Assembly (NCBI GenBank): GCA_001683845.1
Contig: LXQI01000008.1
Location: 124,001 to 188,000 of the forward strand
Length of the DNA stretch: 64,000 bases
Reading direction: 5' to 3'
From: Erythrobacter sp. ANT-B3C2
GTDB taxonomy: Bacteria; Pseudomonadota; Alphaproteobacteria; Sphingomonadales; Sphingomonadaceae
Shown here: positions 43,794 to 52,913 of the stretch, in pieces
How positions within the stretch are numbered: the stretch's first letter is position 1
Layout: every line of letters begins with the position of its first letter
Position numbers and translations under genes: made by a program
Notes under the pieces: model-generated
Seen by the model: only the letters and a program-made list of their open reading frames with translations
Told to the model about the DNA's origin: nothing
Database searches by the model: none

Positions 43794-44834
43794 CTAGGGC
43801 TTCAGCGCGAGTTCGGCCGCCAGCGCGAAGAGCTTGGGCAAGCCCGCGCTTTCGAGCCGGTCTGGGGCCACCCATTCGCCCATTGGCAAGCTATGCGGCA
43901 AGTCCGGCGGCAGGGGCCCGCGATGGGCGAGCACCGCCAGCTCGATCGCGAAATGGGTGAAGCCGTGGCGTACCGTGCCAAGTGCCTGCCACTCCCCCAC
44001 GAACGGCGGCTGGCCAGAGCCGTCGGCGCGCACGCTCCAGCCGTCGTCGGGCAGCGCGCGCATGCCGCCCAGCGTCCCGCGCGGCGGCCGGGTGACGAGC
44101 AGCACGCGGCCTTCGCACTCGATCCAATAGGCCGCGCCCCGCCGCTCGGGCCGCGCCTTCTTCGCGGGCTTCACCGGCAGGTCCCCCTGCCGCCCCTGCG
44201 CCCGCGCCTCACAGTCGCCGGCGAGCGGGCACAACAGGCAGCGGGGCGCTTTCGGCAGGCAGATGGTGGCGCCCAGGTCCATCATGGCTTGCGCGAAATC
44301 GCCGGCGCGCTCGTCCGGCGTGATCCCATCAGTGGCTTGGCGGATGGCGGGGCGGGCGCCGGGCAGCGGCGTGTCAATGGCGAACAGCCGCGCCACAACC
44401 CGCTCCACATTGGCGTCCACCACCACCGCCCGCTGTCCGAATCCAATCGCCGCCACCGCCGCGGCAATATAGGCGCCGAGACCCGGCAGGGCACGCAGCT
44501 GCTCCTCCTCGGCCGGAAACGCGCCCCGCTCCGCCACGAGCCGGGCGCAGGCGACGAGATTGCGGGCTCGCGAGTAATAGCCCAGCCCCGCCCACTCGGC
44601 CATCACATCGGCCGGCGGCGCCGCCGCGAGCGCCTGCACGTCAGGCCAGCGGGCAAGGAAACGCTCGAAGCGCGGCGCCACCGCAGCCACGGTGGTCTGC
44701 TGGAGCATCACCTCCGATAACCAGATTCGGTATGGATCGGGCGTCTCTCCCGAACCGGGCGGCACCCGCCAGGGCAGCGCCCGTGCATGGCGGTCGTACC
44801 AGCGCAGCAATGTGGGTGCGACCCTGTTCTCCAT
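43794..44834 (-). CDS. mutY: A/G-specific adenine glycosylase
   Basis: 346 residues. Helix-hairpin-helix with WLSEVMLQQTTVAAV near 40 (catalytic Glu), LPGLGAYIAAAVAAIGFG near 110 and VVVDANVERVVARL with the catalytic Asp; the 4Fe-4S cluster is C-x6-C-x2-C-x5-C in CLPKAPRCLLCPLAGDC near 192-208. A NUDIX-like C-terminal domain follows. It removes adenine opposite 8-oxoguanine. ATG 44834 is chosen over the longer frame; the divergent DUF721 gene starts 14 bases away. Confidence 0.94.
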   Translation of the reverse strand: MENRVAPTLLRWYDRHARALPWRVPPGSGETPDPYRIWLSEVMLQQTTVAAVAPRFERFLARWPDVQALAAAPPADVMAEWAGLGYYSRARNLVACARLVAERGAFPAEEEQLRALPGLGAYIAAAVAAIGFGQRAVVVDANVERVVARLFAIDTPLPGARPAIRQATDGITPDERAGDFAQAMMDLGATICLPKAPRCLLCPLAGDCEARAQGRQGDLPVKPAKKARPERRGAAYWIECEGRVLLVTRPPRGTLGGMRALPDDGWSVRADGSGQPPFVGEWQALGTVRHGFTHFAIELAVLAHRGPLPPDLPHSLPMGEWVAPDRLESAGLPKLFALAAELALKP

Positions 44835-44848
44835 CGCTTGCCTATGCC

Positions 44849-45394
44849 ATGCACCCACACACCATGGAACGCGAGACCGGCCCCAAAAAGCCCACAAAGC
44901 CCAAGCCCTACGAGCGCCCACGCGGCGGCCCGGCCCGGCCCGTCGCCGATCTCGTGCCGCAGATCGGGCGTGCCGCGTTCCGCCGCTTCGGCTTCGTCCA
45001 GTCGAGCGTGGTCACCCGCTGGCCCGAGATCGTCGGCCCGCGCCATGCCAAGGTCTGCGCGCCCGAATCGATCCGCTTTCCCCCGGGCGAGAAGAGCGAT
45101 GGCATCCTCCAGCTGGTCGTCCTGCCCGCCCACGCGCCGCTGATCCAGCACGTGATCCCCGAAATCATGGAGCGGGTGAACCGCTTCTTCGGCTATCGCG
45201 CGGTGGTGCGGGTGAAGCTGCGGCAAGGCGCGGTTCAGGCACCCGGGGCCACAGCGCCACCGCCTGCGCCGCCCTCGCTCAAGCCCGTGCCGTTCGAGCT
45301 GGGCGACAGTTTGCGCGACGTGGGCGACCCGGAACTCCGCGCGGTGCTCGAATCGCTCGCGCAGAGCCTGGGGCGCAAGGAGAACAATCGATGA
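44849..45394 (+). CDS. DUF721 / DciA-like protein
   Basis: About 181 residues. The conserved DUF721 core is VVTRWPEIVGPRHAKVCAPESIRFP near residue 50-75 and LQLVVLPAHAPLIQHVIPEIMERVNRFFGYRAV near 90-125. DciA proteins recruit or load the replicative helicase in bacteria lacking DnaC; that role is inferred here. A short basic N-terminus and a Pro-rich linker precede a C-terminal extension. Start may be ATG 44849 or 44864. The stop overlaps the next ATG. Confidence 0.8.
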   Translation: MHPHTMERETGPKKPTKPKPYERPRGGPARPVADLVPQIGRAAFRRFGFVQSSVVTRWPEIVGPRHAKVCAPESIRFPPGEKSDGILQLVVLPAHAPLIQHVIPEIMERVNRFFGYRAVVRVKLRQGAVQAPGATAPPPAPPSLKPVPFELGDSLRDVGDPELRAVLESLAQSLGRKENNR

Positions 45395-46077
45395 AGCTCA
45401 CCGCTCGCCTGGTCACCCTCGTCACGGCCGCGCTGCTCGCCATCGGCGCCGCCGACGGGCCCGCCAACCGCGACTGGAATGCGACCGTCGTCGAGACCGA
45501 GGCCGGCCACCGGATCGGCAACCCCGATGCCGCGCTGAAGCTCACCGAATTCATCAGCTATACCTGCCCGGCCTGCGCTGAATTTGCCCGCGAAGGCGAT
45601 CCCGCCCTCAAGCTGGGCCTCGTCCGGCAGGGCCGGGTCAGCCTGGAGATCCGCCATCTGTTGCGCGACCCCGTCGATCTCACTGTCGCTCTGCTTGCCC
45701 ATTGCGGACCGGCGGCGAAGTTCCCGCAGAACCACGCGGCGCTGATGCTGTCGCAGGATCGGTGGCTGCCGGTGATCCAGCGCAGCACCCCGGCGCAGCG
45801 CCAGCGCTGGAGCACCGGCGATCATGCCGGACGCCACCGGGCCATGGCGAGCGATGCCGGGTTGTACGCGATCATGGAGCAACGCGGCTATGGCCGGGCC
45901 GAACTCGACCGCTGCCTTGCTGACAAGGCCACCGCCGAGCGCCTGGCCGAGGCCAGCGCGGCGGATTGGAAGCGGCCCGGCATCGCCGGCACGCCAGCCT
46001 TCGCCATCGACGGCCAAGTCCTCGCCGGCACGCATCGCTGGCGCCAGCTCGCCCCGCAGCTCGCCGCGCGCCAATAG
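45391..46077 (+). CDS. Periplasmic DsbA-like thiol oxidoreductase 1
   Basis: 228 residues with a signal peptide (LVTLVTAALLAIGAADG). The thioredoxin-fold active site is SYTCPACAEF near residue 56 (CPAC), an atypical DsbA motif. The cis-Pro region is IAGTPAFAIDG near 205. The ATG overlaps the DUF721 stop (ATGA) and has AAGGAG 9 bases before. This is the first of two tandem paralogues. Confidence 0.9.
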   Translation: MKLTARLVTLVTAALLAIGAADGPANRDWNATVVETEAGHRIGNPDAALKLTEFISYTCPACAEFAREGDPALKLGLVRQGRVSLEIRHLLRDPVDLTVALLAHCGPAAKFPQNHAALMLSQDRWLPVIQRSTPAQRQRWSTGDHAGRHRAMASDAGLYAIMEQRGYGRAELDRCLADKATAERLAEASAADWKRPGIAGTPAFAIDGQVLAGTHRWRQLAPQLAARQ

Positions 46078-46174
46078 CAGCTTGCCCCTCAGCGCGGCTG
46101 TGAACAAAACCGCCCTGCGCATTCACCGCCGCCACCGTTTCGTCTAGTTTCAGCCAATTGAGGGAACCACAGCC

Positions 46175-46924
46175 ATGATCGTCCGCCACCGCCTCGCCCT
46201 TGCCGCCCTCGCCCCGCTCGCGCTGGCGCTCGCTGCCTGCGGCAATGGCGAAAACGCGGGCGAGGCGCCCACCGGCGAGTTGATTGCGCCCATCGCTGCG
46301 CCGGCCGGGCAAAGCTGGGTGGAAACTGCAGCCACCACACCCGAGGGCGGGGTCGTGGTCGGTAACCCGCAGGCGCCCATCCGACTGGTCGAATATGCCA
46401 GCCACACCTGCCCCGCCTGCGCCACATTCTCGAGCGAGGCTGGCGATCCGCTCGATCGCTACGTGCAATCGGGCGTGGTCAGCTTCGAGATCCGCAACCA
46501 GGTGCACAATGCGCTCGACCTGACGCTGGCGATGCTGGTGCGCTGCGGCAGCGCGGAAAGCTTCCACCCGCTGGCGAGCCAGGCGTGGGGCAATCTCGAC
46601 CAGATCCTCGCGACCGCGCAGACCAATGGGGCGGCGCTGGACCAGGCCACGGAGATTCAGGGCCCCCGGCGCTACCAGGCGATCGCGGAAACCGCCGGGC
46701 TGCTCGATTTTTTCGCCGCGCGCGGGATCAGCCGGGATCAGGCGCTGCAATGCCTGGCCGACCCGGCCGCGGCCGACCGCATCGCCACCAACTCCGCCAC
46801 CCAGTCCGACGAACTCGGCGTCACCGGCACTCCGACCTTTTTCCTGAACGGCACGCGCATCGATGCGCAAGGCTGGGAGGATGTCGAGGCGGCGCTGCAG
46901 CGCGCGGGAGCGCGCCCGACTTGA
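46175..46924 (+). CDS. DsbA-like thiol oxidoreductase 2, lipoprotein
   Basis: 249 residues. The signal ends in lipobox LAAC near residue 22. The catalytic pair is again CPAC (SHTCPACATFSS near 80), and the cis-Pro loop is VTGTPTFFLNGTRIDAQGW near 215. It is clearly paralogous to the preceding gene. Membrane anchoring distinguishes it; both may oxidise different envelope partners. It lies 32 bases before smc. Confidence 0.9.
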   Translation: MIVRHRLALAALAPLALALAACGNGENAGEAPTGELIAPIAAPAGQSWVETAATTPEGGVVVGNPQAPIRLVEYASHTCPACATFSSEAGDPLDRYVQSGVVSFEIRNQVHNALDLTLAMLVRCGSAESFHPLASQAWGNLDQILATAQTNGAALDQATEIQGPRRYQAIAETAGLLDFFAARGISRDQALQCLADPAAADRIATNSATQSDELGVTGTPTFFLNGTRIDAQGWEDVEAALQRAGARPT

Positions 46925-46956
46925 CGAACGGTGCCTGACTTCATGCGCCCGCGCCG

Positions 46957-49900
46957 ATGCTGATCCGCAAGATCCGGCTGAGCGGGTTCAAGAGTTTCGT
47001 CGAGCCGGCCGAATTGCTGATCGAGCCCGGACTGACCGGCGTGGTCGGCCCCAATGGCTGCGGTAAATCCAATCTGCTTGAGGCGATCCGCTGGGTGATG
47101 GGCGAAAACTCGCCCAAATCGCTACGCTCGGGCGGGATGGACGACGTGATCTTCGCCGGCACCGCCAGCCGCCCCCCACGCGATTTCGCCGAAGTGGTGC
47201 TCTCGGCGCAGGATGCGGCCGGCGAGGAGCTGGTGGTCACGCGGCGGATCGAGCGCGGCGCCGGCAGCGCCTACCGGGTGAACGGGCGCGACGTGCGGGC
47301 CAAGGACGTGGCGCTGGTGTTCGCCGATGCCGCCACCGGGGCACACTCGCCGGCGCTGGTGAGCCAGGGGCGCATCGCCGCAGTGATCGCCGCCCGCCCG
47401 GCCGAGCGCCGCGCGATGCTGGAGGAGGCCGCGGGCATCGCCGGGCTGCACGTGCGCCGGCGCGATGCAGAGGCGCGGCTGCGGCAGACCGAAACCAATT
47501 TGGCCCGCCTGGCCGAACTGCTCGCGGGGCTCGACACCCGCATCTCCACGCTGCGGCGGCAGGCGCGGCAGGCCGAAAAGTACCGCGGGCTGAGCGAGGC
47601 GATCCGCGCGGGCGAGGCACGGCTGCTGTTCGCCCGCTGGCGCGAGGCGGCTTGGGCCGCGGAGGCCGCGCGGGCGGAATCGAAGGCGGCGGAGGGCGCG
47701 GTGGCCGATGCTCAGGCAGCCACGGCGCTGGCGCAGGGGGCACAGCGCGATGCGGCCCAAGCGCTGGGGGCCGCCCGAGAGACGCTCGCCGACCGGCGCG
47801 ACGATGCCAGCTCGCACGGGCACCGCATGGCGGCGCTGGCCGGGCAGCTGGAGACAGCCGAACAGCGCCTCGCCGATCTCGACCGACAGCGACAGCGGCT
47901 GGAAGAGGATCGCGGCGAGGCCGACCGGCTGACCCGGGATGCCGCCACGGCACTGGCGAAGCTGGAGGCGGACCTCGCCAAGTCGCAGGGCTTGCTGGCC
48001 CACGACGAGGAACGCCGGCCGACCCTGATCCGCGCAGCCGAGGAAGCCGAACGCGCCGCACGCTCGGCCGAGCTGGCGCTGGCACGGGCCACGGCCGAGA
48101 ACGCCGGGCTCGAAGCCGAGTGGCGCATCGCCGAGGCCGCGCTGGCGCAGGCCTCCGCGGCAGCGGCACGGATCGGCGAGGAACAGCGGCAACTCGAAGC
48201 CCGCCGCATGGCGCTCCACCGCGAGGGGGATGGCAAGGCGGCGGTGCGCCAGGCCGCTGCGGCAGCCACCGAGGCGGCAGGCGCTCTGGCTCAGCGGCGC
48301 GAGGCGCTGGCCGAGCGTCAGGCGAGCAAGGAAGTGCTGGCACAAGCGCGCGACGATGCCGCCAGCCGGCTCGCTACCGCCCGCGCCGAGCTGGCCGGGA
48401 TCGAGCGCGAATGGCAAGCGCTTTCCCGGGACCGCGCCGCGCGCGAAAAGCAGGCAAACAGCCGCACTGGCCTGCCCACCGCGCTTGATCGGGTGACAGC
48501 GGAAAAAGGCTACGAACGCGCGCTCGCCGCCCTACTCGGGCGCGACGCCAAGGCCCTGCTGGGCACACCGCAGGCCGAGATGGAAGGGCGTTACTGGACC
48601 GGTGCCGCGGTGCCTCAGGCCGTGCCCGGAAGCCTCGCTCGCCATGTCCGAGGCTGCCCCGATCAGCTCGCAGCCCGGCTCGCGCTGGTCCATGTCGCGC
48701 CCGAGGATGACGGGCGCACGCTTTGCCCGGGCGAATGGCTGGTGACCACGGGTGGCCGGCTGCGGCGGTGGGACGGCTTCGTTGCCCACGGCGAAGGCGC
48801 AGTCGAGGCGGCGCGGCTGGAGGCCGAGAACCGCTTCGCCGAAATTGATGCCGCGCTGCCCGCTCACCGCGAGGACGTGCAAGCGGCCGAGGCGCAGCAG
48901 CGCAAGGCGGCCGAGGCGCTCTCCACCCACCAGCGCGAACTCGCCGCCGCCGAGCGCGCCGTGGGCGAGGCGGCCGAACGCGAGCGCGCCGCGTTGCGCA
49001 CGCGCGACCAGGCCGAGGCCGCACTGGAACGCGCGGCGTCTCGGGGGCAGGAGCTGTATGATTTGGCAGCGGCGCTCGAGCGGCGGCAGGGCGAGGCGAC
49101 GGGCGAACTGGCAGAAGCGCAGGGCAAGCGTGCGGCCCTGCCCGATCCCGCCAGCGGCCGGGCCGCGTTGGCTTCGGCGAGAGCGGACAACGAGGCCTCT
49201 CGAACCGCCCTTCAGTCCGCACTCGCCGCGCTCGCCGCTCACGACCAGAAACTGGCCCAGGCGCGCGAGCGGGTCGCCGGTGGCCGCGCCGACATGCGCG
49301 GCTGGCAGGCCCGTGCCGGCGATGCCGCGCGCCGGCTGGCCGACGCGGCGCGGCGCTTTGAGGAGATTGCCGAGGAACGTGCGGTGATCGCCGTCAAGCC
49401 CGCTGCCCTGCAGCGCGAGATCGCAGCCGGCGAGGAACTGCGCCAACGGCTCGCGAACGAATTCGCCAGCGCCCAGGCCGCCCTCGCCAAAGCGAGCGAG
49501 CTGGCGAGCACCGCCGAGGCCGCCCTCGCCATTGCCGGGGAGGCACTCCTTGCCGCCCGCGAAAGCCGAGCCGGCGCGCTCGCCCGCGCCGAGGCCGCCG
49601 ACGCCCGCCGCACCGAAATCGCGCGCCGATCCGGCGAGCGCTTCCACTGCCCGCCGCCGCTGCTCGCCGAACGCTTCGCCTTTTCCGCCGAGAGCGCCGA
49701 CCCGGCCGAGGAGGAGGCCGCCGGACTCGAACAGCTCACCGCCGAGCGCGAACGGATCGGCCCGGTCAACCTGGTCGCGGCCGACGAACTCGCCGAGGCC
49801 GAGCGGCAGGCCGGTGCCAGCGCCGAGGAGCAGGCCGAGCTGGCCGAGGCGGTCAACCGGTTGCGCGGGTCGATCGGCAGCCTCAATCGCGAAGGGCGCG

Positions 49901-50385
49901 AACGGCTGCGCACCGCCTTTACCACCGTCGATGCGCATTTCCGCCACCTGTTCACCCGCCTGTTCGAGGGCGGGCAGGCGCATCTGGCGCTGATCGATTC
50001 GGATGATCCGCTCGAAGCCGGACTCGAGATCTACGCACAACCGCCCGGCAAGCGGCTGCAATCGCTCACGCTGCTATCGGGCGGGGAGCAGGCGCTGACC
50101 GCCGTGGCGCTGATCTTCGCGCTCTTCCTCACGAACCCCGCGCCGATCTGCGTGCTCGACGAAGTCGACGCGCCGCTCGACGATGCCAATATCGACCGCT
50201 TCTGCGACCTGCTCGACACGATGGTAGGCGAAACCGCCACGCGCTACCTTATCGTCACCCACAATGCGGTGACAATGAGCCGGATGCACCGCCTGTTCGG
50301 CGTTACGATGGTCGAGCAGGGCATCAGCCGCCTCGTCAGCGTGGACTTGGGCGGCGCGGAGGAACTGCTGGCGGCGGCGGAATAG
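46957..50385 (+). CDS. smc: Chromosome segregation protein SMC
   Basis: 1142 residues. Walker A GPNGCGKSN at 31-39, long arginine/glutamate/alanine-rich coiled-coil arms (about 160-490 and 620-960), hinge near 500-610 (SRTGLPTALDRVTAEKGYERAL, RYWTGAAVPQ), signature LSGGEQALTAVAL near 1039 and Walker B ICVLDEVDAPLDDANI near 1062. It forms the condensin ATPase that compacts the chromosome with ScpAB, which are not next to it. Alanine-rich coiled coils account for the very high GC content. Confidence 0.96.
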   Translation: MLIRKIRLSGFKSFVEPAELLIEPGLTGVVGPNGCGKSNLLEAIRWVMGENSPKSLRSGGMDDVIFAGTASRPPRDFAEVVLSAQDAAGEELVVTRRIERGAGSAYRVNGRDVRAKDVALVFADAATGAHSPALVSQGRIAAVIAARPAERRAMLEEAAGIAGLHVRRRDAEARLRQTETNLARLAELLAGLDTRISTLRRQARQAEKYRGLSEAIRAGEARLLFARWREAAWAAEAARAESKAAEGAVADAQAATALAQGAQRDAAQALGAARETLADRRDDASSHGHRMAALAGQLETAEQRLADLDRQRQRLEEDRGEADRLTRDAATALAKLEADLAKSQGLLAHDEERRPTLIRAAEEAERAARSAELALARATAENAGLEAEWRIAEAALAQASAAAARIGEEQRQLEARRMALHREGDGKAAVRQAAAAATEAAGALAQRREALAERQASKEVLAQARDDAASRLATARAELAGIEREWQALSRDRAAREKQANSRTGLPTALDRVTAEKGYERALAALLGRDAKALLGTPQAEMEGRYWTGAAVPQAVPGSLARHVRGCPDQLAARLALVHVAPEDDGRTLCPGEWLVTTGGRLRRWDGFVAHGEGAVEAARLEAENRFAEIDAALPAHREDVQAAEAQQRKAAEALSTHQRELAAAERAVGEAAERERAALRTRDQAEAALERAASRGQELYDLAAALERRQGEATGELAEAQGKRAALPDPASGRAALASARADNEASRTALQSALAALAAHDQKLAQARERVAGGRADMRGWQARAGDAARRLADAARRFEEIAEERAVIAVKPAALQREIAAGEELRQRLANEFASAQAALAKASELASTAEAALAIAGEALLAARESRAGALARAEAADARRTEIARRSGERFHCPPPLLAERFAFSAESADPAEEEAAGLEQLTAERERIGPVNLVAADELAEAERQAGASAEEQAELAEAVNRLRGSIGSLNREGRERLRTAFTTVDAHFRHLFTRLFEGGQAHLALIDSDDPLEAGLEIYAQPPGKRLQSLTLLSGGEQALTAVALIFALFLTNPAPICVLDEVDAPLDDANIDRFCDLLDTMVGETATRYLIVTHNAVTMSRMHRLFGVTMVEQGISRLVSVDLGGAEELLAAAE

Positions 50386-50397
50386 CGCCGCTGCTCC

Positions 50398-50589
50398 TCA
50401 CGAGCCCGGCAAGTCCTCGCCCGGATGGATCAGCCGCGCCTGGCTGCTGAGCGGCCCTCCTGCGATGGCCCGCTGCTCGGGATGGAACGAGAGCGCGGGC
50501 GTGCGGGGCGTGTCCTCGCCCATCGTCTTGCGATAGTAAGTGTAGCCGGCATATCCGAGGGCCCCTAGGGCGGCGAGCTTGATCAGCAT
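50398..50589 (-). CDS. Small membrane-anchored protein
   Basis: 63 residues: MLIKLAALGALGYAGYTYYRK forms a single N-terminal membrane helix followed by a soluble tail (SFHPEQRAIAGGPLSSQARL). Very similar small one-helix proteins occur next to housekeeping genes in sphingomonads. A purine-rich GGAAGGGA precedes the ATG. Function unknown. Convergent with smc; the stops are 12 bases apart. Confidence 0.65.
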   Translation of the reverse strand: MLIKLAALGALGYAGYTYYRKTMGEDTPRTPALSFHPEQRAIAGGPLSSQARLIHPGEDLPGS

Positions 50590-50647
50590 GAAAATTCCCT
50601 TCCCGCCCCAAACGAGAGGCGCGCCGAAAGGCTCCCTTACCTCAGCG

Positions 50648-52036
50648 TCAGAAGCGTTCTTCGTAGACCCGGTTGATGTCCCCATCCCAGGCGCCGTGGA
50701 ACTTGTCGAGCAGGCGCTGCGCTGGCACCTTGCCGCTGGCGACGATCTCCTCCAGCGGTTCGATGAAGCCCGCCTCGCTGTCACCATCGGCGCCGCGCCG
50801 CCCCCGCGCAACCAGCCCGCCACGCGCAATTGCCAGCGCCTCGCGCGCCAGGTCCCGCAGGCGGCCGCCGCCGGGGATCGGCGCATCGAGCGCCAGCCGC
50901 GGCACCGCATCGCGCAGCGCCTCGCGCTCCTCCATGCTCCAGTGCTTCACCAAGTCCCACGCGGCATCGAGCGCCGCGTCATGGTAGAGCAACCCCACCC
51001 ATAAGGCCGGCAGCGCGCAGATCCGGTTCCACGGGCCGCCATCGGCGCCGCGCATCTCGAGGAAGCTCTTCATCCGCACTTCGGGAAAGGCGGTGGAAAG
51101 GTGGTCCCACCAATCGCTGGCATTGGGCAGTTCGCCGGGCAGCGCCGGGAGCTTCCCTTGCAGGAAATCGCGGAAGCTCTGCCCGGCCGCATCGACATAG
51201 CGGCCATTCCGGAACACGAAATACATCGGCACGTCGAGCATGTAATCGACATAGCGTTCGTAGCCGAAATCCTCGTCGAACACGAAGGGCAGCATCCCGG
51301 TGCGATGCGGATCGGTATCGGACCAAATGTGGCTGCGATACGAGAGGAAGCCGTTGGGCTGGCCTTCGGTAAACGGCGAATTGGCGAACAGCGCCGTCGC
51401 GAGCGGTTGCAGCGCCAGCCCGGTGCGGAACTTCTTGGCCATGTCCGCTTCGGATGAATAATCGAGATTGACCTGGATGGTGCAGGTGCGCAGCATCATG
51501 TCGAGCCCGAGCGAGCCAACGCGCGGCATGTGCCGCAGCATGATGGCATAGCGCCCCTTGGGCATCAAAGGCAGTTCCGCGCGGGTCTTGTCGGGCCACA
51601 TGCCCAACCCGAGGAAACCCACGCCCAGCCGCTCGCCGACCTGCTTCACCTGGTCGAGATGGCGGCCGGTTTCGGCGCAAGTCTGGTGCAGCGTCTCGAG
51701 CGGCGCGCCCGACAATTCGAGCTGGCCCGCCGGCTCAAGGCTCACCGCACCGTCTTCGCCGCTCAGCGCGATCAGCCGGCGCACGCCGTCGGCGCCCTCT
51801 TCCTCGACCGGCTCCCACCCGAAGCGGCCAAGTTCTAGCAGGATTCCGCGAATGCCGCCGGGCTCGTCATAGGTTGGAGCAGCGTGGGTGTCGTTGCGGT
51901 AGACGAGCTTCTCGTGCTCGGTGCCGATGCGCCAGGCCCCGCGCGGCTTCTCGCCCTGCTGCATGGGTTCGACCAACTGGTCGCGCCGCTCGATCGGCGG
52001 CTCCTGCTCGACAGCCGAGGCCTTGCGGGTGCTCAT
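50648..52036 (-). CDS. gshA: Glutamate-cysteine ligase (plant type)
   Basis: A 462-residue ATP-dependent enzyme making gamma-glutamylcysteine, the first step of glutathione synthesis. The plant/alphaproteobacterial class is shown by RIGTEHEKLVY near residue 40, SLEPAGQLELSGAPLETLHQ near 100, LGLGMWPDKTRAELPLMPKGRYAIM near 145 and LEMRGADGGPW near 325. ATG 52036 begins MSTRKASAVEQE. The product could also feed EgtB, and glutathione the YghU protein. Confidence 0.94.
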   Translation of the reverse strand: MSTRKASAVEQEPPIERRDQLVEPMQQGEKPRGAWRIGTEHEKLVYRNDTHAAPTYDEPGGIRGILLELGRFGWEPVEEEGADGVRRLIALSGEDGAVSLEPAGQLELSGAPLETLHQTCAETGRHLDQVKQVGERLGVGFLGLGMWPDKTRAELPLMPKGRYAIMLRHMPRVGSLGLDMMLRTCTIQVNLDYSSEADMAKKFRTGLALQPLATALFANSPFTEGQPNGFLSYRSHIWSDTDPHRTGMLPFVFDEDFGYERYVDYMLDVPMYFVFRNGRYVDAAGQSFRDFLQGKLPALPGELPNASDWWDHLSTAFPEVRMKSFLEMRGADGGPWNRICALPALWVGLLYHDAALDAAWDLVKHWSMEEREALRDAVPRLALDAPIPGGGRLRDLAREALAIARGGLVARGRRGADGDSEAGFIEPLEEIVASGKVPAQRLLDKFHGAWDGDINRVYEERF

Positions 52037-52130
52037 GGCAGCGCCGCTAGCCCGATCGCCCCAACCGCACCAGCGCAAATGCAGCCTGCGCCAGCGGAAT
52101 TACTGCACCAGCGCAAAGGTACGCGCTGGC

Positions 52131-52874
52131 TCACCAGTCGCCGGCGATCCCCATCCACAGCGAGACGGCAGCAAGCGCAGCGGTCTCGCCGCGGAGGATG
52201 CGCGGCCCTAGCGTGATCGCACGCGCCTGCGGCAGGGCGCGGATAGCGGCGCGCTCTGCATCCTCGAACCCGCCCTCGGGGCCGGTCAGCAGCGCGGCCG
52301 GCCCGGTATGCGCGGCGAAAGCGGCGGCGGCTGGCTCGCCGCCCGTCTCGTCGGCGAAGAACAGCGCGCGCTCCTCCGGCCAGCGCCGTAGCAATGCGTC
52401 GAGCCGGATCGGCTCGGCCAGTTCTGGTAGGGCGGTGCGGGCGCATTGCTCAGCCGCCTCGGTAAGGATCGCACGGGCACGGTCCGGGTTGAGCCGGTCG
52501 GCCACGCAGCGGCGGGCGAGCACCGGTACGATCCGCCGCACGCCCAGTTCGGTCGCCTTCTCCAGCACCAGGTCGAACCGGTCCTTCTTCAGCAGCGCGG
52601 CGCACAGCCATAGATCGGGCACCGCCTCCCGCGCGCGCAAGCGATCAACGAGGCGCAGCGTACAGCCACGCTTGCCGGCGATGGCGATTGTGGCGGACCA
52701 TTCGCCTGTCTCATCGTCGCACAGCACCACCGCATCGCCTTCCCCGGCGCGCATCACCCGCAGCAGATAATGCGCCTGCTGCCCCTCAAGCGCGATATCG
52801 CTTCCTTCGGACAGCGGGCCGGCGACGAACAGGCGCGGGGCGCTCCGGGGCGGCCAGGCGGGGGTGGCGGGCAT
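52131..52874 (-). CDS. rsmE: 16S rRNA m3U1498 methyltransferase
   Basis: A 247-residue SPOUT enzyme methylating U1498 in the ribosomal decoding region. PUA-like N-terminal part (LEGQQAHYLLRVMRAGEGD), the trefoil knot LLTGPEGGFEDAERAAI near residue 185 and ITLGPRILRGETAALAAVSLW at the end. Start at MPATPAWPPR. It lies upstream of gshA on the same strand, separated by 94 bases, and is divergent from ubiA. Confidence 0.94.
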   Translation of the reverse strand: MPATPAWPPRSAPRLFVAGPLSEGSDIALEGQQAHYLLRVMRAGEGDAVVLCDDETGEWSATIAIAGKRGCTLRLVDRLRAREAVPDLWLCAALLKKDRFDLVLEKATELGVRRIVPVLARRCVADRLNPDRARAILTEAAEQCARTALPELAEPIRLDALLRRWPEERALFFADETGGEPAAAAFAAHTGPAALLTGPEGGFEDAERAAIRALPQARAITLGPRILRGETAALAAVSLWMGIAGDW

Positions 52875-52913
52875 CGGCTAGGCACTAGCGAGCAAGGCCG
52901 CTACGGGGCAAGC

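Noticed and set aside
48532-50061. 509-codon antisense frame opposite smc
   Set aside because: Mirror of the alanine-rich SMC coiled coil; composition alone keeps it open.
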